From Rhodoblastus sp963704565 (GTDB lineage Bacteria; Pseudomonadota; Alphaproteobacteria; Rhizobiales; Beijerinckiaceae), in contig OY969917.1 in assembly GCA_963704565.1 (NCBI GenBank), positions 1,860,001 through 1,924,000 on the forward strand: DNA of 64,000 bases, in the 5' to 3' direction. Positions 57,330 through 64,000 of the stretch are shown one piece after another (positions within the stretch are counted from its first letter, which is position 1; each line of letters begins with the position of its first letter). Below the pieces are notes generated by a model, which worked only from the letters and a program-made list of their open reading frames with translations, did no database searches and was not told the DNA's origin. The position numbers and the translations under genes are program-made.

Positions 57330-58103
57330 TCAACCGCGCGCCCAATAGCTTTCGTCGAGCGAATAGCCATAGGCCTTCATTTCCGGGCCGCAGACGCGCT
57401 CGAACAGCTCGCGCCTCGGCTCGTCCCAAAGATCCCTCAGCGCGAGGACGCGCTGGGCGGTTCCAGCTTCGGTCTCCTGCGGACGGTCTTTCTGGAAGGC
57501 CTGAGCCATCGCGTCCGCCTGCGCGTCGGCGAGGGCGAGAAGATTGCCGATGGCGCGGGCGGCGGCCCCGGGATCGCGAATCAGTTCCTGCTGATCGACT
57601 TCGATATATTTGTCGTTGGGGATTTTTTCCCGGATTCGTCTCCAGGCTTCCATGTTTTTCGCCCAATCGCGGCAATGGTATTCGAAATTATAGACAGAGA
57701 ATTTCTTCAAGCGGGAAACGATATTCTCGATGGCGCGTCTTTTGGAGAAAATGAACAGGCTGTCCGGCCACAGCTCAAGCAGGGTCGGAACCGCCTCGAT
57801 CATTTCCGGATTGCCGGTCTTGTCGAACCACGGCGGCGTGGGATTGTGCCGGTTGACGACGTCGCGAAAGACGTGAGCGATGTCTTGATGAAGCGCCCGC
57901 CGGTCGACGGCCGAAGCCAGAACCTTGGGGCCGTCATTGCCGAAAATAGTGAAATGGTGGTTGATGAAACGGTCCAGAACCGTCAACAGGCTGAGGAAAT
58001 TTCCTTCGCGAAAGCCGTTATAGCCCGCGCGCAACATGGCTTCGGCCAGCGCGCTGGTGCCGGAACGGGGCGACCCGATGATGAAGACTGGGAATTTCGC
58101 CAT
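57330..58103 (-). CDS. Sulfotransferase-family protein
   Basis: A 257-residue P-loop protein. FIIGSPRSGTSALAEAMLRA is the PAPS 5'-phosphosulfate loop, and FSKRRAIENIVSRLKKFSVY the 3'-phosphate-binding region. A YIEVDQQELIRDPGAAARAI segment near the C-terminus is also typical. The start at 58103 gives a standard N-terminus (MAKFPVF). It could sulfate a glycan, lipid or small molecule; the acceptor is not evident and no sulfation genes are nearby. It lies 46 bp upstream of the MoxY-like kinase on the same strand. Confidence 0.85.
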   Translation of the reverse strand: MAKFPVFIIGSPRSGTSALAEAMLRAGYNGFREGNFLSLLTVLDRFINHHFTIFGNDGPKVLASAVDRRALHQDIAHVFRDVVNRHNPTPPWFDKTGNPEMIEAVPTLLELWPDSLFIFSKRRAIENIVSRLKKFSVYNFEYHCRDWAKNMEAWRRIREKIPNDKYIEVDQQELIRDPGAAARAIGNLLALADAQADAMAQAFQKDRPQETEAGTAQRVLALRDLWDEPRRELFERVCGPEMKAYGYSLDESYWARG

Positions 58104-58520
58104 AAGCTTCAATCCGTTTCCCGCGAAAAGGCGCTCGCGGCGCAACTCGACCGGGCTTTGCGCGCGTCCTCCGCGCCGACGTTCACATCGTCCGCAGGCG
58201 CAAAATCCAATCGCCTTCGGGCGGAAGTTTGGGCCAGGTCGAACCGGAGAGCGCGGGCGGCGGCGGCTCGACCCTGCCGAACCATGATTTTTCCTTAACC
58301 TTCGGCATGCGCGCTGTCCAGCCGACCGGGCCGGGACATCCGGTTTTCTGTGCGAATCTGGCTGTTCGCGCCCGATTTTTCTTGCCCTTGCGCTTCAGTC
58401 GGGCTATCTGAAACATGAATAATCGCGTAAATATGAATAATCGCGAATAAGAACCGCCGCGCGGGCTCGTCAGGGCGGTTAAACTCGAAGGAAGCCCGCC
58501 GCAAGGGGACAATCTGGATC
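58104..58520. promoter_or_regulatory. Intergenic region with two 13-bp direct repeats upstream of the ArsR gene
   Basis: About 420 bp with no supported gene. ATGAATAATCGCG occurs at 58415-58427 and 58433-58445 in an AT-rich patch 75-105 bp upstream of the ArsR-family start. It is a plausible operator, with the repeats 18 bp apart, slightly less than two helical turns. Confidence 0.5.
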
Positions 58521-58883
58521 ATGCGGTTAGCCTCTGAAATGCCCACGTGCGCCGATGATGTCCGTCCATTGGCCGCGGTCGACGCGGCCGCCCTTTCCGA
58601 CGCCGCGGAACAGGCCAGCGACTTCCTGAAATCGCTCGCCAATCCGGTGCGGCTGCGAATCCTGTGCCTGCTGGCGCAAGGCGAATCGCCAGTGGGCGAC
58701 ATCGCCGAAAAGCTCGCGGCCCGGCAAAGCCTGATTTCCCAGCATCTCGCCCTGCTGCGCAAGGACGGCCTGGTCCGGCCGCGCCGCGACGGCCAGACCA
58801 TTCGCTATGCTCTGGCCGACAAAAAGGCCGAGCGGCTGATCGGCGTGCTGTATGAATCCTTCTGCCCGGTCAAGAAAGACTGA
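58521..58883 (+). CDS. ArsR-family repressor, SqrR/BigR-like
   Basis: A 120-residue winged-helix protein. LANPVRLRILCLLAQGESPV opens the fold, LAARQSLISQHLALLRKDGL is the recognition helix and RPRRDGQTIRYALAD the wing. One cysteine follows RLRIL and another is in LIGVLYESFCPVKKD near the C-terminus. These positions match the two redox cysteines of SqrR/BigR, which form a polysulfide bridge when sulfide-derived persulfides are present. It lacks the CxC metal site of ArsR/SmtB. A persulfide-sensing role is thus likely but inferred. It is followed by the pirin gene. Confidence 0.82.
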   Translation: MRLASEMPTCADDVRPLAAVDAAALSDAAEQASDFLKSLANPVRLRILCLLAQGESPVGDIAEKLAARQSLISQHLALLRKDGLVRPRRDGQTIRYALADKKAERLIGVLYESFCPVKKD

Positions 58884-58968
58884 CAGCTTGCATTCCTGCA
58901 AGGTTTGAACGGGCGTCCTTGTCAGCGGCCGTGGCAATGGCGACGTCTCCGCGCAAAGGAGACAGCCC

Positions 58969-59829
58969 ATGAGCGTCAAACAGGAACTTCGCACACGTAA
59001 AGTCGTCGCCGTCACGCATGGCGAGGCGACCTCGGACGGGGCGGGCGTGAAAATGACCCGCCTGATCGGATCCGGCGCCCAGCCGCCGCTCGACCCCTTC
59101 CTGATGCTCGACTTCTTCGGCTCGGAACGGGCGGGCGATTATATCGGCGGCTTTCCGGACCATCCCCATCGCGGCTTTGAAACCGTCACCTACATGCTGG
59201 CGGGGCGCATGCGCCACAGCGACAATCACGGCCATTCGGGCGTGATCGAAGCGGGCGACGTGCAATGGATGAAGGCCGGGCGCGGCCTGATCCATTCCGA
59301 AATGCCGGAGCAGGACCATGGCCTGATGCGCGGCTTCCAGCTATGGATCAACCTGCCCGCCGCCGAGAAAATGTCGTCGCCCGCCTATCAGGAATTCAAG
59401 GCGGCGCGGATGCCGGTCGAAGAGCGCGACGGCGCGCGGGTCAAGCTGATCGCCGGAGCCGGGATCTCCGGCGAGGTCGGCCCGGTGCGCGCGCCGCATG
59501 TCGACGCCGTCTATTTCGACATCGAACTCGCGCCCGGCGCGCGTTTCCGGCAGGAGACGCCGCCGGACCATCAGGCCTTTTTCGTCCTTTACGAGGGCTC
59601 GGGCTTCGCGCCCGGCGCGGCGGGCGAAAACGAGATCGACTCGCTGGCGCTGCTCACGCTCGGGCCCGGCGAGGAGGCGGTCCTGACCGCCGGGACGCGG
59701 GGCGCGCGCGCCCTTTTGCTGGCGGGACGGCCGTTGCGCGAGCCGATCGCCTGGAGCGGCCCCTTCGTGATGAACAGCCGCGAAGAACTGATCCAGGCCT
59801 ATGAGGACTATCGGGCGGGCCGGTTCTAG
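58969..59829 (+). CDS. Pirin-family protein
   Basis: A 286-residue bicupin. The N-terminal cupin shows FPDHPHRGFETVTYMLAGRM and GHSGVIEAGDVQWMKAGRGL, with metal ligands in HPHRG and the GLIHSEMPE segment. Pirins bind iron; some act as quercetinases or regulators. AAAGGAG precedes the ATG. It follows the SqrR/BigR-like repressor by 85 bp and could belong to its regulon. A run of 62-bp repeats follows. Confidence 0.9.
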   Translation: MSVKQELRTRKVVAVTHGEATSDGAGVKMTRLIGSGAQPPLDPFLMLDFFGSERAGDYIGGFPDHPHRGFETVTYMLAGRMRHSDNHGHSGVIEAGDVQWMKAGRGLIHSEMPEQDHGLMRGFQLWINLPAAEKMSSPAYQEFKAARMPVEERDGARVKLIAGAGISGEVGPVRAPHVDAVYFDIELAPGARFRQETPPDHQAFFVLYEGSGFAPGAAGENEIDSLALLTLGPGEEAVLTAGTRGARALLLAGRPLREPIAWSGPFVMNSREELIQAYEDYRAGRF

Positions 59830-59831
59830 AG

Positions 59832-59862
59832 CCTTTTCCGTTCCTTCGGAATCGGAAGAAGT
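59832..59862. terminator. Possible terminator-like hairpin after the pirin gene
   Basis: CTTTTCCG ... CGGAAGAAG within 59832-59862 can form a hairpin immediately after the stop codon. There is no strong T-run. Confidence 0.4.
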
Positions 59863-59992
59863 CTCTAGTTCATTGTTTTAACGCATATTCTTGTCCAAAA
59901 AGTCTGCAACTTTTTGGGAATATGCTCTAGTTCATTGTTTTAACGCATATTCTTGTCCAAAAAGTCTGCAACTTTTTGGGAATATGCTCTAG
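59863..59992. repeat. Two 62-bp direct repeats with internal hairpins
   Basis: The unit CTCTAGTTCATTGTTTTAAC ... GGGAATATG occurs at 59863-59924 and 59925-59986 without a mismatch, then CTCTAG again. Each copy folds as GCATATTC/GAATATGC enclosing CAAAAAGT/ACTTTTTG. It resembles the short hairpin repeats scattered in Hyphomicrobiales genomes. Confidence 0.9.
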
Positions 59993-60197
59993 CCAGCTGT
60001 TGTCACGCGGCGGTCGCCGACCCTTTCAAAATCAATCTCGCTCGCGCTACACTCCGTCCGCATCCGGCGACCGCCTCGAATCGGCGCGACTCGTTCTCGT
60101 AAAGCAAGTTTATACGGTCACCGGCCCGGATGCGCCTGAGCTCCGCCGGAGGTCCGGGCGAACCGTGCGCGTGCGATAATCAAACTGGAGACCTTGA
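59993..60197. other. Intergenic DNA before the SulP gene
   Basis: About 200 bp with no gene seen. Confidence 0.4.
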
Positions 60198-61877
60198 TTG
60201 ATCGACTCCGTTCACGCTGTCGCCACGCTGCGCCGTTACGTCAGGAAGGACGCGAAGGCCGATCTCGCGGCAGGCCTTGCGGTCGCGGCGGTCGCCGTTC
60301 CGGTTGGCGTCGCTTACGCGGAACTCGCGGGTTTCCGACCGGAGATCGGCCTGTATTCGAGCATTCTGCCGCTCGTCGCCTATGCCGCCTTCGGAAGCTC
60401 GCGCCAGCTGATCGTTGGCCCCGACGCCGCCACCTGCGCGCTGGTTGCAGCCGTCGTAGCGCCTTTGGCGCACGGCGACGCCGCGCTCTATGCGTCTCTT
60501 TCCGTCACGCTCGCGCTCATGACAGGCGTCATCTGCATCGCGGCGAGCTTTCTGCGCCTCGGCGTGCTGGCCGATTTCCTGTCGCGGCCCATCCTCGTCG
60601 GTTTCCTCAACGGCGTCGCCCTGTCGATCATGCTCGGCCAGATGGGAAAGCTGCTGGGTTTCCGTGTCGCGGCGAAAGGAATCATCCCGCCGATCGTCGA
60701 AGTGCTCGGCAGGCTCGGCGAGATCCATGCGCCGACATTGGCTGTCGCGGCCGGCGCGTTCGCCGTTCTGATCATCGCGCCGCGGCTGGCGCCACGGCTG
60801 CCCGCGAGCATCGCCGCCATGGGCGTAGCGGGCGTGGCCGTCGCGGCCTTCGGCCTCGAACGGCATGGGGTCAAAACCCTTGGCGTCGTGCCAAGCGGAC
60901 TTCCCGCGTTCCGCGCGCCGCATTTCGATCCGGACCTGACGCCCGAACTCCTCGCCCAGGCCGCCGGCCTGGCGCTCGTCAGTTTTTCAAGCCTCATGCT
61001 CACGTCGCGGAGCTTCGCGTCGAAGAACGGCTATGACGTCGATCCGGACCGGGATTTCGCGGCGCTCGGAATCGCCAACCTCGCTTCCGCCCTTTCGCAA
61101 GGGTTCACCATCAGCGGCGCCGATTCGCGCACGGCGGTTGCTGACGCAGCGGGAGGGCGCACAAGGGTCACCGGCCTCGTCGCGGCGGCGGCGGTGGCGC
61201 TGGTCGTCATGGTCTTCACCGCGCCGCTTCGCTACGTGCCCGAGGCGGCCATGGCCGCCGTCCTGGTCATGGCCGGCTTGTCGCTGGTCGACTTGCAGAC
61301 CCTGCGAATTCTTTATCGGATCGATCCGATAGAGGCCGGACTGTCGGTCCTGGCGACGATCGGCGTGGTGGCCGTTGGTCCCGTCAACGCCATCCTGTTC
61401 GTCGTCATCCTCGCGCTGCTTCGTTTCGTCCAGCTCGCCGCCCGGCCGCGCGTGGAGATCCTCGGACAGGTCAAGGGCATGTCCGGCTGGCATTCATTGG
61501 CGCGACACGCCGAAGGCGAAGCGCATCCATCCCTGCTGCTGTTGCGCTTCAATGGCCCGCTCGTCTTCTTCAACGCCGCCTTCTTCAAACAGAAAATCAT
61601 GGCTTCCGTTCACGAAGCCGGGCCAGAACTGCGAAACGTCGTGATCGACCTCCTGCCCGTCACGACGATCGACGCGACGGGCCTGTTCGCGGTGAAGGAG
61701 GTCGCCGAAGCGCTGCGCGCCAAGGGCGTCGGGCTTTGCGCGGCGGGCCGGGCGACGGAATGGCGGCAATGGTCCGAGAAGCGCGACTTTGATATCCGCA
61801 TCGTCCGAATGTTTCCCTCGCTCCGGGCCGCCTTCAGCGAACTCGGCGCGGAAGCTGAACGGCATGGCCAGGAATGA
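60198..61877 (+). CDS. SulP-family anion transporter with STAS domain
   Basis: A 559-residue inner-membrane transporter. The N-terminal core has ten or more helices, with the SulP features DLAAGLAVAAVAVPVGVAYA (helix 1) and SSRQLIVGPDAATCALVAA. The C-terminal STAS domain (residues ~430-540) contains LLLLRFNGPLVFFNAAFFKQ and NVVIDLLPVTTIDATGLFAV. SulP proteins carry sulfate, bicarbonate or dicarboxylates; the substrate is not determined. The start is TTG at 60198 with GGAG 8 bases upstream. No sulfate assimilation genes are adjacent. Confidence 0.9.
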   Translation: MIDSVHAVATLRRYVRKDAKADLAAGLAVAAVAVPVGVAYAELAGFRPEIGLYSSILPLVAYAAFGSSRQLIVGPDAATCALVAAVVAPLAHGDAALYASLSVTLALMTGVICIAASFLRLGVLADFLSRPILVGFLNGVALSIMLGQMGKLLGFRVAAKGIIPPIVEVLGRLGEIHAPTLAVAAGAFAVLIIAPRLAPRLPASIAAMGVAGVAVAAFGLERHGVKTLGVVPSGLPAFRAPHFDPDLTPELLAQAAGLALVSFSSLMLTSRSFASKNGYDVDPDRDFAALGIANLASALSQGFTISGADSRTAVADAAGGRTRVTGLVAAAAVALVVMVFTAPLRYVPEAAMAAVLVMAGLSLVDLQTLRILYRIDPIEAGLSVLATIGVVAVGPVNAILFVVILALLRFVQLAARPRVEILGQVKGMSGWHSLARHAEGEAHPSLLLLRFNGPLVFFNAAFFKQKIMASVHEAGPELRNVVIDLLPVTTIDATGLFAVKEVAEALRAKGVGLCAAGRATEWRQWSEKRDFDIRIVRMFPSLRAAFSELGAEAERHGQE

Positions 61878-61930
61878 GCGGAGCGCGTGGGGAACAATTC
61901 GCCGCCGGCAGGTCGCGACGGCGCAGGTCG

Positions 61931-64000
61931 TCATAAGACAAGCGGTCGCTTTTTCGCCTCGGCGCGGAAAGTCACAAGATGAGCGTTTTCATGGTCCGAA
62001 CGCGCGCGCGCGGCCACGGCGGCGTCGAGCGCGGCGGCGGTGCGGCGCCAAACGTCGCGCAAATCGTCGAGACAATCGTCGCCGTAAAGGGCGAAGGCCT
62101 CGGGTCCGAGCGCCCGCCATGTCCGGCACAGCCGCGCCAGCGCGGCGGCGCCGACATTGCCGGCGCTGCTTTCGAGCGCATGGGCCTCGCGCCCGAAGGC
62201 GTGGAGGTCGCCCTGCTCGACCGCGATCATCATGCGTTCGGCGGTTCGTCCGCCTTCCTCGACGAACTCCCGGACAATCTGGCGCAGGAAATTCTCGCCG
62301 CCCAGCGCGGCCAAAGCGTCGATCGACTTTTCCTCAAGGTCGGGCGCGGCTTTTTCCGCCTTGCGCCGGCGGCGCGGCGCGGGCGCGGCGGAGGCGCCGT
62401 CGCGCAGCGCCGCGTCGAGCGCGGCGAGCAGGGCGTCGGCGGGAATCGGCTTGACCAGACAGGCCGCCATGCCGGCCTGTTCGCATTCCTCGCGCCGCCA
62501 CGCGCTGGCGTCCGCCGTCAAGGCGACGATCGGCGCGCAGGCTGCGCCGGCGCGGGCAAGGCGATAAAGCCGCGCCGCCTCAGCGCCGTCGATTTTCGGC
62601 ATGTTCAGGTCGAGCAGAAAGAGATCGAAATCCTCGCTCAGCATGGCGTCGAGCGCCGCTTCGCCGTCGGCGGCCGGCGTGACCCGGTAGCCGGCGCCGG
62701 ACAGGATCGCTTCGAAGATCATGCGGTTGACGCCGTTGTCCTCGGCGAGCAGAATTTTCCGGCCGGCTCCGCGCGATGGAACGGCGGCGTCGGCCATCAT
62801 GTCGGCCGGGCCGCCCGACAATTCGGCGAGTTGCGCCGCAACCGACCGCGCCGCCGCGATTTCCCCGGCCTCGTCGCGGCGGGCGATCGCGGCGAGGGCG
62901 AAGCGGCGCGCGAGCGCGAGGGCGTCGAAAGGCGCGGAAGCGAGCAGGCAGACCGGACCGGGCGCCTGCGGCCTCTCCCAGGCTTTCGCGCCATCGAACG
63001 CCAGCGGCGGCGCGACGGCGCGCGACGGGCGCGCGGGCGCCGCGTCGGGATCGCGCGCCACCGCCAGTTCGAACCAGAACAAGGCGCCCTTGCCGGGGTC
63101 GCTTTCCACCCCGATGCGGCCGCCGCGCGCCTCGATGCGGCGCCGCGCGATGGCGAGCCCGAGGCCGCTGCCGCCGAAACGGGCGGCGATATCCGGGCCG
63201 CCTTGCACGAAAGCCTCGAAAATCCGGGCCTGCGCCGCCTTGTCGATCCCGATGCCGGTGTCGCGCGCCTCGATCCGCAGCGTCAGGGCGCCATGGGCGC
63301 CGTCCCTGGCCGAAACATGGATCGCGACCGCGCCCTTGTCGGTGAACTTCACCGCATTGCCGCCGAGATTCTGGATCGTGTCGAGCAGGAGGCCGGGTTC
63401 GGCGCGGATGAAGCGCGGCGCGCCCGCGTCGATGCACAGGCCCAGCCGCACGCCCTTCCGTTCGGCCTCGACCGCCAGCATGGCGCGCAACGAGACCAGG
63501 AGCGCATAGAGATCGACGCTCTCGGGCGGCGGCGTCGTGGCGACGAATTCGTCGCGCGAGATGGTCAGAAGCCCCTCGATATGGCGCAGCAACACGCCGC
63601 CCGCCCCGCGAATGGTCTGAATCATGTCGCGCTGCTCGTCGTCGAGCCGGGTTCTGGTCAACAGATCGCCAAGGCCGAGGATCGCGGTCAGGGGGGTGCG
63701 CAATTCGTGGCTCACATTGGCGAGCAGCAGGGTTTTGGCGCGATTGGCGCGTTCGGCCTCGGCGCGCGCCTCGGCGACGCGGCGCAGCAGCAGCGCGCCA
63801 TAGGCGGGCATGGTGACGAGGGCCAGGAACAGGCCGGCGGACAGCCCGGGATTATGCCGCCAGAACGGCGTGGCCCAGATGACGGCGGCGAATCCGATCG
63901 CGGCGCAGACGACGGCGACCGCCATGAAGGCCGCGCCGAGCCGCAAGCCATTGCCGAGAATCATCCATAAGTAGAGCGGGTAAAGAAAGGCCGAGGCGCC
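61931..64000 (-). CDS. RpfC-like hybrid sensor kinase (5' end beyond window)
   Basis: The frame stays open to the window edge, reading ...FLYPLYLWMILGNGLRLGAA, so the N-terminal membrane part is incomplete. The YPLYLW/GNGLR membrane motif recalls RpfC, the diffusible signal factor receptor. After helices come HisKA (LLANVSHELRTPLTAILGLG), the ATPase (QNLGGNAVKF, DTGIGID, GGSGLGLAIARR), a receiver (ILLAEDNGVNRMIF and LLDLNMPKIDG), and a C-terminal HPt domain with AFGREAHALESSAGNVGA (the phospho-His). The whole phosphorelay is therefore in one protein. No RpfF or RpfG is in the window. Confidence 0.88.
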   Translation of the reverse strand, partial: GASAFLYPLYLWMILGNGLRLGAAFMAVAVVCAAIGFAAVIWATPFWRHNPGLSAGLFLALVTMPAYGALLLRRVAEARAEAERANRAKTLLLANVSHELRTPLTAILGLGDLLTRTRLDDEQRDMIQTIRGAGGVLLRHIEGLLTISRDEFVATTPPPESVDLYALLVSLRAMLAVEAERKGVRLGLCIDAGAPRFIRAEPGLLLDTIQNLGGNAVKFTDKGAVAIHVSARDGAHGALTLRIEARDTGIGIDKAAQARIFEAFVQGGPDIAARFGGSGLGLAIARRRIEARGGRIGVESDPGKGALFWFELAVARDPDAAPARPSRAVAPPLAFDGAKAWERPQAPGPVCLLASAPFDALALARRFALAAIARRDEAGEIAAARSVAAQLAELSGGPADMMADAAVPSRGAGRKILLAEDNGVNRMIFEAILSGAGYRVTPAADGEAALDAMLSEDFDLFLLDLNMPKIDGAEAARLYRLARAGAACAPIVALTADASAWRREECEQAGMAACLVKPIPADALLAALDAALRDGASAAPAPRRRRKAEKAAPDLEEKSIDALAALGGENFLRQIVREFVEEGGRTAERMMIAVEQGDLHAFGREAHALESSAGNVGAAALARLCRTWRALGPEAFALYGDDCLDDLRDVWRRTAAALDAAVAARARSDHENAHLVTFRAEAKKRPLVL

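Noticed and set aside
58183..58311. Minus-strand 42-residue frame with RVEPPPPALSGSTWPKLPPEGD
   Set aside because: Weak ribosome-binding site and no family; looks like a chance frame, though not excluded.
1..64000. tRNA, rRNA or CRISPR arrays
   Set aside because: No cloverleaf, rRNA-like segment or regularly spaced direct repeats with unique spacers were seen; short tandem repeats at 59863 and 58415 do not have spacer character.

Overview
The window is GC-rich chromosomal DNA from an alphaproteobacterium, most likely Hyphomicrobiales (Rhizobiales) of the Beijerinckiaceae/Methylocystaceae kind. This rests on gene families and synteny, not on a marker gene: DUF2948-hisD-UPF0262-low-Mr phosphatase order, a TIGR02301 protein, a KUP transporter, a four-gene PQQ/lanthanide-type ABC cassette, a MoxY-like sensor kinase, intracellular PHB depolymerase and PEPxxWA-CTERM sorting. 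No rRNA or tRNA gene was seen.

Layout. 0-10.6 kb is mostly housekeeping: a pentapeptide-repeat protein cut by the left edge, a Nudix-pdxH pair, a DnaJ-like protein, an L,D-transpeptidase, an acyl-CoA synthetase and uvrB. 10.7-12.5 kb holds an HlyC-type acyltransferase, a membrane protein and a truncated RTX-lipase-like gene, probably the wreck of an acylated-toxin operon. 12.5-21.4 kb returns to core genes: an unknown 532-residue protein, kup, hrpB, a class II amidotransferase and mtnA. 21.5-28.1 kb is an accessory hotspot: an antitoxin with a frameshifted ParE/RelE toxin, an IS110/IS1111-type insertion sequence, a 657-bp tandem duplication of a PEP-CTERM gene, an exonuclease, and two DUF1778-GNAT toxin-antitoxin modules plus a relic of a third. 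It ends at the conserved low-Mr phosphatase-UPF0262-hisD-DUF2948 operon.

31-38 kb carries a lytic transglycosylase, tam, the PQQ/lanthanide-associated ABC cassette (binding protein, beta-propeller, ATPase, permease), a PHA-synthase-like hydrolase and mscL. 38-48 kb has a transporter-fused hybrid kinase, phaZ, a metallo-beta-lactamase-fold hydrolase, a universal stress protein, a TPR-methyltransferase and scoAB. Next to scoAB is a strong minus-strand promoter with two PhaR-like operators that leads straight into a terminator with no gene between, so it is a candidate small RNA. phaZ, the PHA-synthase-like gene, scoAB and this promoter give the region a polyhydroxybutyrate theme. 48.3-48.7 kb is packed with hairpin repeats. 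49-64 kb contains an aspartate aminotransferase, a periplasmic methionine-sulfoxide repair operon (msrB-dipZ-msrA), acylphosphatase, two convergent Rrf2 regulators, a MoxY-like kinase, a sulfotransferase, an SqrR/BigR-like repressor with a pirin, 62-bp repeats, a SulP transporter and an RpfC-like hybrid kinase cut by the right edge.
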